This document shows, piece by piece, positions 8,604 through 16,615 of a stretch of 64,000 nt of DNA. The notes under the pieces are model-generated. The model saw only the letters and a list, made by a program, of their open reading frames with translations, was not told where the DNA came from and searched no databases. Each line of letters begins with the position of its first letter. Position 1 is the first letter of the stretch. This DNA is from Jiella avicenniae. Its GTDB lineage: Bacteria; Pseudomonadota; Alphaproteobacteria; Rhizobiales; Rhizobiaceae. The DNA is taken from the NCBI RefSeq assembly GCF_021390325.1, contig NZ_JAJUWU010000018.1:112533-176532 (forward strand). Direction: 5' to 3'. The position numbers were made by a program, and so were the translations under genes.

Positions 8604-9605
8604 TCAGACGACCTGGAAGCCGAGGGCGAAGGGGTCGCGATCGTCGACGAAAATGGTGTTGAGCCCGGTCATCCGCGCCCAGCCGGCGATGGACGGCACG
8701 ACGGCATCGCGGTCGCCGACCTTCGTTCCGGATTCGACGCGGCCCTTGAAGAGCGAGCCGATGATCGATTCATGGACGAATTCGTCCCCCGGCTTCAGCT
8801 TGCCCTTCGCCGCCCATTGGGCGATCCGTGCCGAGGTTCCCGTGCCGCAGGGCGAGCGATCGATCGCCTTGTCGCCGTAGAAGACCGCGTTGCGCGCCGT
8901 GGCCCCGGGGACGGTCGGCGCGCCGGTCCACAGAATGTGCGAGAGGCCGGAGATCTCCGGCTTTTCCGGATGGACGAAGCGGTAGCGCTCGTTCAGCGCC
9001 CGGCGCAGCTGGCCGGACATCGCGACGAGCGCGCCGGCCGTGAAGTCCGCCATGTCGCGGAAGTTTTCCTGCGGATCGACGATGGCGTAGAAATTTCCGC
9101 CATAGGCGACGTCGACCTCGAGCCTGCCGAGAGCGTCGCTCTCGACCTCCAGTTTCTGCGAATGCAGGAAGGCGGGCACGTTGACGAGGCGCACTTCCTC
9201 GACATGCGCGCCCTCCTGGCGATAGGTCGCGACGACGACGCCCGCCGGCGTGTCGAGCCGCAGGATGCCGGGCTCGCGCGGCGTGACTAGCCCGTGCTCG
9301 ATGGCCATCGTCACCGTGCCGATCGTGCCGTGGCCGCACATCGGCAGGCAGCCGGAGGTCTCGATGAAGAGGATCGCGACGTCGCAATCGGCGCGCGTCG
9401 GCGGATAGAGGATCGATCCCGACATCATGTCGTGGCCGCGCGGCTCGAACATCAGCGCAGTCCGGATCCAGTCGAATTCGGCGAGGAAATGCGCGCGCTT
9501 CTCGATCATCGTCGCGCCCGAAAGGTTCGGCCCGCCGCCGGCGACGAGGCGGACCGGATTGCCGCAGGTGTGACCGTCGATGCAGAAGAAGGAGTGGCGG
9601 GCCAT
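8604..9605 (-). CDS. 4-hydroxyproline 2-epimerase (proline racemase family)
   Basis: A 333-residue protein with both catalytic cysteines of proline-racemase-type epimerases: Cys90 in LPMCGHGTIG and Cys253 in DRSPCGTGT. Retaining both residues favours an epimerase over trans-3-hydroxyproline dehydratase, where the first is replaced. The predicted reaction is trans-4-hydroxy-L-proline to cis-4-hydroxy-D-proline. The ATG at 9605 gives the normal family start ARHSFFCIDGHTCGNPVRLV. It is the last gene of a tight operon with the FAD dehydrogenase (14-base gap) and a DHDPS-family enzyme, the classic order of hydroxyproline breakdown. The exact substrate is inferred from motif and context. Confidence 0.88.
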   Translation of the reverse strand: MARHSFFCIDGHTCGNPVRLVAGGGPNLSGATMIEKRAHFLAEFDWIRTALMFEPRGHDMMSGSILYPPTRADCDVAILFIETSGCLPMCGHGTIGTVTMAIEHGLVTPREPGILRLDTPAGVVVATYRQEGAHVEEVRLVNVPAFLHSQKLEVESDALGRLEVDVAYGGNFYAIVDPQENFRDMADFTAGALVAMSGQLRRALNERYRFVHPEKPEISGLSHILWTGAPTVPGATARNAVFYGDKAIDRSPCGTGTSARIAQWAAKGKLKPGDEFVHESIIGSLFKGRVESGTKVGDRDAVVPSIAGWARMTGLNTIFVDDRDPFALGFQVV

Positions 9606-9619
9606 GGGATCGGATCCTG

Positions 9620-10873
9620 TCAGAAGCGGCTCGGGCGAAACGGCGAAAGGTCTATGGCCGGCGGACGGTCGGTCACGAGGTCGGCGACGAGACGGGCGGT
9701 CGCCGCCGATTGGGTGAGGCCGAGATGGCCGTGGCCGAAGGCGTAAACGACGCGCGGGCTGGCCGTGGAGCGGCCGATGACGGGGAGCGAATCCGGCAGC
9801 GAGGGGCGAAACCCCATCCACTGCCGCCCGCCCTCGGTCCTCAGGCCGGGAAGGAAGCTCTTCGCCTTGCCGAGCATCGCCTCGGACCGCTTGAAGTTCG
9901 CCGGCAGATCGAGCCCGGCGAACTCCACGGCGCCGCCGACCCGGATGCCCGAGGACAGCCGCGAGACGACGAAGCCGTGACCGCCGAAGGTGAGCTGGCG
10001 CTTCAGGTCGAAGGCATCGGCCGGCAGCGTCGTGTTGTAGCCGCGCTCGGTGTCCAGCGGAATGCGGTCGCCGAGCATGGCGGCGAGCGGCTTCGACCAG
10101 GCGCCGGCTGCGACGACGGCGTGGCGGGCGCGTAGGCTCGTTCCGTCCGCCAGAGCGACCGTCACCCCGTGTTCATCGGCTTCGATGCCGCGCACCTCAC
10201 CCTGCCGTCGCTGGGCACCGGCGGCGGCACTCTGCCAGAGCGCACAGGCATAGTCGTAGGGGTCGGAGACCGACTGCCATCCCGGCACGAAGGTCGCGTG
10301 GGTGAAGCGGGGCGACAGGCCCGGCTGGTACGCGGCGATGGCTTCGCCGGAGAGATGGTGGAACTCGATCCCCTCGCGCTCCCGCGCGGCCCAGCTCGCA
10401 AGCGACGCATCGCGCTCGCGGGCGGATTCGTAGAGTTCGAGATTGCCGTCGGAGCGCAGGAGCGACTGTAGACCCGCCGCCGCGATCAGCCGGTGGGTCT
10501 CGCCACGGGCAAGACGCATCAGCTCGGCCTGGGCGCGGGTGGAATGGCGGCAGGACTCGGCGGAACTCGCGCGCCAGAACCGCCAGAGCCACGGCGCGAT
10601 CTTCGGCAGATAGGCGGGGCGAACGCTCAAGGGGCCGAGCGGATCGGCGAGCCAGCGGGGGGCCCGCCGCATGATCCCCGGAGAGGCCAGCGGAAGGATG
10701 TCGGAAAAGGCGAAGGCGCCGGCATTGCCGAAGCTGGCGCCCCTGGCGATCTCGCCGCGCTCGACCAGGACGACGCTCGTCCCCCTCTCCGCCAGCACAT
10801 GGGCGGAGCAAATGCCGACGATGCCGCCCCCGATGATGACGGTCTCGGCATCGAGATCGCGTGTCGTCGTCAT
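9620..10873 (-). CDS. FAD-dependent D-amino-acid dehydrogenase, probable D-hydroxyproline dehydrogenase
   Basis: A 417-residue DAO/DadA-family flavoprotein. The N-terminus has the dinucleotide-binding motif VIIGGGIVGICSAHVLAERG (residues 12-31) and ends the first strand with LVER. The C-terminus has the family signature RQWMGFRPSLPDSLPVIGR and FGHGHLGLTQSAATARLVADL. In hydroxyproline pathways such an enzyme oxidises cis-4-hydroxy-D-proline to 1-pyrroline-4-hydroxy-2-carboxylate, passing electrons to the respiratory chain. The single-polypeptide form used here differs from the multi-subunit form of some pseudomonads. It lies between the deaminase (21-base gap) and the epimerase in one operon. 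Confidence 0.87.
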   Translation of the reverse strand: MTTTRDLDAETVIIGGGIVGICSAHVLAERGTSVVLVERGEIARGASFGNAGAFAFSDILPLASPGIMRRAPRWLADPLGPLSVRPAYLPKIAPWLWRFWRASSAESCRHSTRAQAELMRLARGETHRLIAAAGLQSLLRSDGNLELYESARERDASLASWAAREREGIEFHHLSGEAIAAYQPGLSPRFTHATFVPGWQSVSDPYDYACALWQSAAAGAQRRQGEVRGIEADEHGVTVALADGTSLRARHAVVAAGAWSKPLAAMLGDRIPLDTERGYNTTLPADAFDLKRQLTFGGHGFVVSRLSSGIRVGGAVEFAGLDLPANFKRSEAMLGKAKSFLPGLRTEGGRQWMGFRPSLPDSLPVIGRSTASPRVVYAFGHGHLGLTQSAATARLVADLVTDRPPAIDLSPFRPSRF

Positions 10874-10894
10874 CGACCTGCCTCTTGCGACGCG

Positions 10895-11836
10895 TCAGGC
10901 GGCCCTGCCCGACCAATCGGCATACCAGGCCTTGAACAAAGCGTATTGCGCCTCGGCGAAAGCCTTCTGCGCAGGGCTCAGTTCGTCGGTCTCGTTGAAG
11001 TGCAGCCGATATTCCTCGTCGCCGTTCAACACCATCAGATGCTTGTAGTACAGAACGAGATCGGCGCCCTCGTCGAAGCGCGACAGGACCATCAGCGCCT
11101 CGTCCAGCTCCTGGGCCTGCCGGCGCGCCAGGGCGTCGCCTGCGGCGGCCTTCTCGCAGAGCGAGACGAGCTGGAGAACCGCCTGCGGCAGCGCGTTGCC
11201 GATGCCGGTGATGGCGCCGCGCGCGCCGCAGCGGACGTAGCCGTGAGAGACGTTGGTGTCGACGCCGACCATCAAGGTCAGGGCGTCGTCTCCGGAGGTG
11301 ATGGTCTCGGCGGCATAGGACAGATCCTTGGCGCCGCCGAACTCCTTGAAGCCGACGAGGTTCGCATGGGCGCGGCGCAGCTCGAAGAAGAGATCGGCGC
11401 GCGTCGCGAAGCCGTAATAGGGGCTGTTGTAGATCACCGCGGGCAGGTCCCCGCCGGCGTCGAGCACGGCCGAGAAATGCGCCCGCTGGGCGGCGGGCGA
11501 GGTGCCGCGCGACAGGACGCGCGGAATGACCATCAGGCCCTTGGCGCCGACGCTCGCGGCATGCGCGGCATGCGCGGCGGCGACTTTGGTGTTGACCGCG
11601 CCTGTCCCGACGACGGTGGGCACCCCCGCTTCGACCAGATGCCGCACGCCCTCCATGCGCTGCTCGTCGGTCAGGAGCGGCCAGTCGCCCATCGAGCCGC
11701 AATAGACGACGGCGTTCATGCCGAGATCGACGAGTTCGCGTCCCTTGCGGGCGAGCGCTTGGAAATCGGGCGAGCGATCGGGCCTGCACGGCGTCATCAG
11801 GGCCGGGATGACACCTTGAAATACGTTCGATGACAT
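10895..11836 (-). CDS. DHDPS/NAL-family lyase, probable 1-pyrroline-4-hydroxy-2-carboxylate deaminase
   Basis: A 313-residue TIM-barrel enzyme of the dihydrodipicolinate synthase family. The Schiff-base lysine is Lys164 in LVGFKEFGG and the catalytic tyrosine Tyr136 in IYNSPYYGF. In place of the usual GTTGE motif it has GSMGDWPLLTDEQR, which argues against true lysine biosynthesis. Next to an epimerase and a D-amino-acid dehydrogenase, it is best read as the deaminase giving alpha-ketoglutarate semialdehyde. AAGGAG at 11844-11849 fixes the ATG at 11836. It is the first gene of the operon, 60 bases from an operator-like palindrome. The next enzyme, a semialdehyde dehydrogenase, is not in the window. 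Confidence 0.83.
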   Translation of the reverse strand: MSSNVFQGVIPALMTPCRPDRSPDFQALARKGRELVDLGMNAVVYCGSMGDWPLLTDEQRMEGVRHLVEAGVPTVVGTGAVNTKVAAAHAAHAASVGAKGLMVIPRVLSRGTSPAAQRAHFSAVLDAGGDLPAVIYNSPYYGFATRADLFFELRRAHANLVGFKEFGGAKDLSYAAETITSGDDALTLMVGVDTNVSHGYVRCGARGAITGIGNALPQAVLQLVSLCEKAAAGDALARRQAQELDEALMVLSRFDEGADLVLYYKHLMVLNGDEEYRLHFNETDELSPAQKAFAEAQYALFKAWYADWSGRAA

Positions 11837-11895
11837 GGGGGCACTCCTTGGCCGGTGCACGGGACGCCGTGCCGTGCGGACATTCTATCGTTCAT

Positions 11896-11923
11896 GCATA
11901 TTATTTGTCGACATAAAATATGC
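11896..11923. promoter_or_regulatory. Operator-like palindrome, site A
   Basis: A 28-base near-palindrome: GCATATTATTTGT, two bases, ACATAAAATATGC, with 11 of 13 positions symmetric. It sits between the gntR stop and the start of the hydroxyproline operon and overlaps a plausible minus-strand promoter (TTGACC at 11944-11939, then 17 bases to ATATTT). The left arm recurs almost unchanged at 15205. The AT-rich palindrome suits a GntR/FCD operator; the binder is inferred. Confidence 0.75.
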
Positions 11924-11939
11924 GCATACCGAGAGGAGG

Positions 11940-12644
11940 TCAAAGGACCGGATGCTGGCGGTTGTCCGTCGCGAAAAGCCGCTGGATCTGCCCGACGATC
12001 TGGTCGGCATGGACGCGGGCGAGCCGGTCCGCCGCCTCGACGTCGCGCCGGGCGATGGCGTCGATGATCTCTTCATGCTCGTGGACGTACTGTTCGGGCA
12101 ATCGGTCGTCGAACGACTGATAATAAAGCCGCAAGAGACGGCGCCCGTCGTCGAGCAGCCGGACCATCAGCGAGTGGTAGTATGGGTTGCGCCCGGCCTT
12201 GGCGATGGCGGCGTGGAACTCGCGGTTGACCGCGATCATGCCGAGCGCATCCTGGGCGGCGACGGTCTGCGCATATGTCGCCTGAAGGGCGCGGATGCGA
12301 TCGAGATCGGCGGCGCTGCGGTTCTCCGCGGCCAGCCGCGTCGTCACCCGGTACATCAGGGTGATCGCGTCGAAGAAGGTGTTGAGATTGAGGACGTCGA
12401 TGTTCGAGACCATCGTCGAGCGATTGGGCAGCGTCTCGACCAGCCCCTCGCCCGCGAGCCGCACCAGCGCCTCCCGGATCGGCGTGCGGGACATGCCGAA
12501 GCGTTCGGCCAGTTGAACCTCGTCGACGGGGCTGCCGGGCGGCAGGGCCAGTTCGAGAATCTCGTCCCGCAGGATGTCGTAGACCCTCTTGACGCCCGAG
12601 CCGCGCTTGCGCTCTGCCGGGCGATTGCCGTCCCTGTCTTCCAT
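11940..12644 (-). CDS. GntR-family regulator with FCD domain
   Basis: A 234-residue DNA-binding regulator. The winged helix-turn-helix spans about residues 16-85 (YDILRDEILELALPPGSPVDE, then ERFGMSRTPIREALVRLAGEGLVE). The all-helical FCD effector domain follows, with NREFHAAIAKAGRNPYY and HEHEEIIDAIARRD containing the histidines that usually bind metal. FCD regulators generally repress catabolic operons until a metabolite binds. GGAGGG just upstream supports the ATG at 12644. It is flanked by the hydroxyproline operon and the peptidase/cobW operon, with matching operators before both. I infer that it controls both; its own promoter shows no matching site. Confidence 0.9.
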   Translation of the reverse strand: MEDRDGNRPAERKRGSGVKRVYDILRDEILELALPPGSPVDEVQLAERFGMSRTPIREALVRLAGEGLVETLPNRSTMVSNIDVLNLNTFFDAITLMYRVTTRLAAENRSAADLDRIRALQATYAQTVAAQDALGMIAVNREFHAAIAKAGRNPYYHSLMVRLLDDGRRLLRLYYQSFDDRLPEQYVHEHEEIIDAIARRDVEAADRLARVHADQIVGQIQRLFATDNRQHPVL

Positions 12645-12765
12645 GAGCCCTCCTGACGGGATCCCGAGCGATCACCACCTGCGCGTTACATGCCGGCTTC
12701 GTGACATGACAGCGAATTCTTCGCCGCGGCGTCAAGACGAAGACGCGACGGCCGCTCCGACCGTG

Positions 12766-12791
12766 CTTCGCGCCCCGGAAGGGGCGCGAAG
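12766..12791. terminator. Strong hairpin between M24 peptidase and gntR
   Basis: CTTCGCGCCCC and GGGGCGCGAAG form a perfect 11-base stem with a GGAA loop, about 40 bases after the M24 stop codon. No T-run follows on either strand, so it may stabilise the mRNA end instead of terminating by itself. Confidence 0.5.
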
Positions 12792-12829
12792 CGGAAGCGA
12801 AGGAATGGTCCGAACGAAGCGGGAGCTGC

Positions 12830-14053
12830 TCAGGCCTCGTAGCCGAACGGATCGTCGACGCTATGGCTCGGCGTCGTGAACCAGCGGACCCCGTCTTCGG
12901 CCATGTAGGCGCAGTCCTCGAGACGGATGCCGAACTCCCCGTAGATGCAGATCATCGGCTCGATCGAGAAGCACATTCCGACTTCCAGCGGCCGCTTGTT
13001 GTTCTTGACGATGTAGCTCTCTTCGTGGACCTCGATCCCGATGCCGTGGCCGGTGCGGTGCGGCAGGCCGGGGGTCTTGTAGTCCTTCTCGAAGCCGGGA
13101 GCGGCCTCGATCAGGCCGCGAGCGCCGGCATCCACCGCCTCGCAGGGCGCGCCCAACCGGGCAGCGGCGAAGCCCGCGAGCTGCGCGGCCTTCTCCAGCT
13201 CCCAGACTTCGCGCTGGCGCGGGTTCGCATTGCCGAAGACGTAGGTCCGGGTCATGTCGGACCGGTAGTCGCCGAGGAAGCAACCGATATCCAGGAGAAC
13301 CATGTCGCCGTCCTGCAGGGACTGCGGATAGTCGACGCCGTGCGGATAGGCCGTGGCCTCGCCGAACAGGACGATCGGTCGGCCCGCCTGCGGCGCCTTG
13401 CCGCCGAGCCGGCGGAAGGCTTCGAGAATGAACTCCTCGACCTCCACCGTGCCGATCCCCTCGCGCATGATGCGCGCCGCGGCCTTGTGGACTTCCAGCG
13501 TGATCTCGTTGGAGCGCTGCAAGAGGGCGATCTCGCGCGGCGTCTTGACCGAACGACAGGCGCCGGTGATCGCGGCGCCGTTCACCAGTTCGTAGCGGTT
13601 GCCCGACCGGCGCAGGCCGTCGACGTTGAAGAAGGGGGCGTTGGGGTCGATGGCCAGCCGGCCGGCCGCGATGCCGAGGCTTTCGACGGTGTCGATGACC
13701 AGCGCGCTCGGATCCTCGTGCTCGTCCCAGACCCGGATGTCGCCGTCGATCTTGAGCATCGAGCGGGTCTTCGGTTCCTCGAAGGCGGGGCTGAGATAGA
13801 CCAGCGGCCCGTCGGCGGGCAGGATGGCGCCGTGCAGGCGCTCCGTCAGCTTCAGGTTGAGGCCGGTGAAGTAGTTGAGGTTCACCGTCGTATCGAGATA
13901 GAGGGCGTCGATCTTCTGCTCGCGCATCAGCGCGCGGGCCTTGTCCAGCCTCGCCTCGCGGTCGGCATCGTCGATGAACGCGACGCCGCCGGACATGTCC
14001 TGCATCTTCGCCAGTTCCTGCTCGGGCGTCGATCCGCCCACACCGATGGTCAT
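12830..14053 (-). CDS. M24-family metallopeptidase (Xaa-Pro dipeptidase type)
   Basis: A 407-residue 'pita-bread' peptidase that probably cleaves Xaa-Pro or Xaa-hydroxyproline bonds. A creatinase-like N-terminal domain covers about residues 30-165; the catalytic domain has the complete metal set: Asp255 and Asp266 in DIGCFLGDYRSDMTRT, His336 in PHRTGHGIGIEVHE, Glu365 in SIEPMI and Glu379 in GIRLED. No signal peptide, so it acts on imported peptides in the cytoplasm. It follows cobW by 56 bases in the same direction. In this setting it would release proline or hydroxyproline for the epimerase pathway. Precise specificity cannot be read from sequence; creatinase-like activity is an alternative. 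Confidence 0.87.
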   Translation of the reverse strand: MTIGVGGSTPEQELAKMQDMSGGVAFIDDADREARLDKARALMREQKIDALYLDTTVNLNYFTGLNLKLTERLHGAILPADGPLVYLSPAFEEPKTRSMLKIDGDIRVWDEHEDPSALVIDTVESLGIAAGRLAIDPNAPFFNVDGLRRSGNRYELVNGAAITGACRSVKTPREIALLQRSNEITLEVHKAAARIMREGIGTVEVEEFILEAFRRLGGKAPQAGRPIVLFGEATAYPHGVDYPQSLQDGDMVLLDIGCFLGDYRSDMTRTYVFGNANPRQREVWELEKAAQLAGFAAARLGAPCEAVDAGARGLIEAAPGFEKDYKTPGLPHRTGHGIGIEVHEESYIVKNNKRPLEVGMCFSIEPMICIYGEFGIRLEDCAYMAEDGVRWFTTPSHSVDDPFGYEA

Positions 14054-14109
14054 CCTGGATAGTCCTCGTTCGATGGATTGTCTGGGGTTCGCTCTGGCCG
14101 GGAGAGGTT

Positions 14110-15147
14110 TCAGTTCCCGGATTTCTCCAGCCGGCAGGCGTCGAGCGCGGCCTTGAAGGCGGCACCGTCCATCTGCCCGCTGAGGCCGATGGCGACGAAC
14201 GCGCTTTCGGCCATTTCGACCGCCTCGATCGCGGTCATCTGCGCTCGCTTGCCGACCTGCTGGAATTCGAAGGACCGTTCCTCGCCGCTTTCGCCGCGCA
14301 CGCGCAGCACCCCCTTGGCGCGCAGCAGGCCGCCGCCGATCCGCTTCAGGGCCGGCCGCAGCAGCTTTTCGTCCAACGGATCGTCGCTCCGCCACGACCA
14401 CGACGAGAAGTCCTTCGTGTGCGATTCGGTCGGGTGGGCTCCGTCGCAGCCGCAGTCCGGCCCATGAACGTGATCGTGGCTTCCATGAGAGTGGCTTCGA
14501 TGATCGTGGCCCCCGCCGCTTTCCGTCGCGGGGCGCTCGCCGCGCGCAGGGCCGAGCAGGACCTCGATCGGGACGTCGCCGTGCCGGCAGGGGACGATCC
14601 GCAGATGCGGCGTGAGCCCGCTGAGCTGGGTTCGCAACCGCTCTTGCTCGTTTTCGGAGACGAGGTCGACCTTGTTCAGGATGAGCAGGTCGGCGCCGAC
14701 GATCTGGTCGATCGCCAGTTCCGTCGTCGCATAGTCGAGTTCGGGGAACGCGGCGGCGTCGACGATGCAGAAGATGCCGTCGAGCGTGACGAGACCTTCG
14801 AGCTCTTCCGAGATCATCGTGTCCGCGAGCGGCAGCGAGCGGGAGACGCCGCTGGCTTCGACGACGATGCGGTCGAGATCGGGCCGCGAGGCGATCAGCT
14901 CCCGCACCGCCGTCACCAGTTCGGACTGGATCGTGCAGCACACGCAGCCATTGCTGAGCGTGACGCTGTTGGCGGAACCCTCGACGATCAGCGCCGCATC
15001 GATGTTGATCTCGCCGAAATCGTTGACCAGCACGCCGATACGCTGACCGCGCGGATTGGCCAGGATTTCGCGCACGAGGGTCGTCTTCCCCGCCCCGAGG
15101 AAACCGGTGAGAACGGTCGCAGGCAATGGGTGTCGATCGGCGCTCAC
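14110..15147 (-). CDS. CobW/COG0523-family GTPase with His-rich metal-binding loop
   Basis: A 345-residue G3E-family metallochaperone GTPase. Walker A is GFLGAGKT (residues 15-22), the CxCC metal site is GCVCCTIQ (67-74) and the base-recognition motif is NKVD (158-161). A His/Cys-rich insert at about 214-238 (GHDHRSHSHGSHDH, then CGCDG) links it to the C-terminal CobW_C domain. The GTG at 15147 is chosen because residues before it do not belong to the family. Its gene is cotranscribed with the M24 peptidase and faces two metal-dependent amidohydrolases, so it probably loads zinc or another divalent metal into these peptidases. No Zur box was recognised. Confidence 0.9.
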   Translation of the reverse strand: MSADRHPLPATVLTGFLGAGKTTLVREILANPRGQRIGVLVNDFGEINIDAALIVEGSANSVTLSNGCVCCTIQSELVTAVRELIASRPDLDRIVVEASGVSRSLPLADTMISEELEGLVTLDGIFCIVDAAAFPELDYATTELAIDQIVGADLLILNKVDLVSENEQERLRTQLSGLTPHLRIVPCRHGDVPIEVLLGPARGERPATESGGGHDHRSHSHGSHDHVHGPDCGCDGAHPTESHTKDFSSWSWRSDDPLDEKLLRPALKRIGGGLLRAKGVLRVRGESGEERSFEFQQVGKRAQMTAIEAVEMAESAFVAIGLSGQMDGAAFKAALDACRLEKSGN

Positions 15148-15197
15148 AACTTCTGCCTTTCTTTTGCGCAGTGCAAAATTGCAATGCAGCTCGGCTC

Positions 15198-15234
15198 TTG
15201 CTTTGCATATTATCTGTATGCATAATCGATGCAA
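15198..15234. promoter_or_regulatory. Divergent promoter with operator-like site B
   Basis: The 28-base element GCATATTATCTGT-N2-GCATAATCGATGC (15205-15232) matches site A at 11896 in 12 of 13 left-arm positions and in CATAA and ATGC of the right arm. It sits within two back-to-back promoters: rightward TTGCTT (15198) - 17 bases - CATAAT (15221), and leftward TTGCAT (15234-15229) - 16 bases - TAATAT (15212-15207). Protein bound here would block both. I infer the GntR/FCD regulator as the binder. Confidence 0.72.
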
Positions 15235-15336
15235 GGTGCCATCGGAGCCGGGCGAATTCCCCGACCGATGGAAGATTTCTGCCCGGGTGCCCGGCGCCGT
15301 CACTCGTCCGGGCTCGTGGCTTCGAGGAGGCGTGGC

Positions 15337-16569
15337 TTGGCCAAGACGCTGTTTCAGAACTTCGCGATGCTCGATCCCGAGCAGGACGAGATCCGCCACG
15401 GTCACTCGCTCCTGGTCGAAGGCGGCAGGATCCGCGAAGTTCGCGAAGGCGAGATCGGCGCCAACGGCGCCGACGTGATCGATTGCGGCGGCGCGACGCT
15501 CATGCCCGGCCTCATCGACAGCCACGTTCACGTGGTGCTGAGCGAAGTCTTCATCCGCAACATGGAGAGCACGCCGATCACCCTGATGACGGCGAACGCC
15601 ATGGCCGAGATGCGGGCGATGCTCGGCCGCGGCTTCACCACCGTGCGCGACACCGGCGGCGCCGACTGGGGCCTTCGCCAGGGCGTGGAGCAGGGCCTCA
15701 TCGCCGGGCCGCGGCTGTTCATTTCCGGCCGCGCCATCGGGCCCACCGGCGGCCACAGCGACGCCAGGCGCCGCACCGACACCGCGATCGGCTGTCCGTG
15801 CTGCGACGCCATGTCCTTCGCCATGGGCATCGCGGACGGCGAGGCGGAAGTGCGCCGGGCGGTGCGCGAGGAGATGCGCCAGGGCTGCGACCACATCAAG
15901 ATCATGATGTCGGGCGGCGTCGCCTCGCCCTACGACCCGCTTCATTCCCTGCAGTATTCCGAGCGTGAGGTCCGGGCGGCGGTCGAGGAGGCGACGGCCT
16001 TCGGCCGCTACGTCACCGCGCACGCCTATACGCCGCAGGCCATCACCCGGGCCGCCCGGAACGGCGTTCGCTGCATCGAGCACGGCAATCTGATCGACGA
16101 GCCCTCCGCCGCCCTGATGGCCGAGAAGGGCATGTTCATGGTGGCCAATCTCGTCGCCTATTACGCCATGAAGGAGCGCGCCTCCGATTTCGGCATGTCC
16201 GCGGACATGCTGGAAAAGAACGACGTGGTCATCGAGGGTGGCCTGCGGTCCCTGGAGATCTGCAAACGCGCCGGCGTGCCGGTGGCCTACGGATCGGACC
16301 TTCTGGGGGCCCTGCGCATCGACCAGAGCCGCGAATTCACCATCCGCTCGCAGGTGCTGCCGGCGATCGACATCATCCGCTCGGCCACCACGGTCGGCGC
16401 GCAGATCCTGCGCAAGGAAGGCGAACTCGGCTGCCTGCGCGAGGGCGCCCTGGCCGACCTCATCGTGGTGGATGGCAATCCGCTGCAGAACCTCGAACTC
16501 CTCGCGGGGCAGGGTCGCCATCTCAAGGCGATCATGAAGGACGGCGTCTTCCACAAATGCGCCCTTTGA
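15337..16569 (+). CDS. COG1228 metal-dependent amidohydrolase 1 (prolidase-like)
   Basis: A 410-residue amidohydrolase-superfamily enzyme with its metal ligands intact: His63 and His65 in GLIDSHVHVV, Lys188 in HIKIMMSGG, His229 in TAHAYTP, His249 in IEHGN and Asp321 in AYGSDLLG. COG1228 includes enzymes shown to hydrolyse Xaa-Pro or other Xaa-X dipeptides and N-acyl amino acids. I start it at the TTG at 15337, preceded by GAGGAGG at 15324-15330; a longer frame to 15229 would begin inside operator site B. A close paralogue follows 46 bases later. It probably acts in the cytoplasm on imported Pro/Hyp peptides; the substrate is inferred. Confidence 0.85.
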   Translation: MAKTLFQNFAMLDPEQDEIRHGHSLLVEGGRIREVREGEIGANGADVIDCGGATLMPGLIDSHVHVVLSEVFIRNMESTPITLMTANAMAEMRAMLGRGFTTVRDTGGADWGLRQGVEQGLIAGPRLFISGRAIGPTGGHSDARRRTDTAIGCPCCDAMSFAMGIADGEAEVRRAVREEMRQGCDHIKIMMSGGVASPYDPLHSLQYSEREVRAAVEEATAFGRYVTAHAYTPQAITRAARNGVRCIEHGNLIDEPSAALMAEKGMFMVANLVAYYAMKERASDFGMSADMLEKNDVVIEGGLRSLEICKRAGVPVAYGSDLLGALRIDQSREFTIRSQVLPAIDIIRSATTVGAQILRKEGELGCLREGALADLIVVDGNPLQNLELLAGQGRHLKAIMKDGVFHKCAL

Positions 16570-16615
16570 CCCGCTTCCATCGCATCTGCAGTGCGCCCCG
16601 TAAGGTAGCCGTACA

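Noticed and set aside
15229..15336. Longer N-terminus for the first amidohydrolase (start at 15229 or 15268)
   Set aside because: It would begin inside the operator/promoter, adds an Arg/Pro-rich leader absent from the paralogue and lacks a ribosome site; TTG at 15337 has a strong one.
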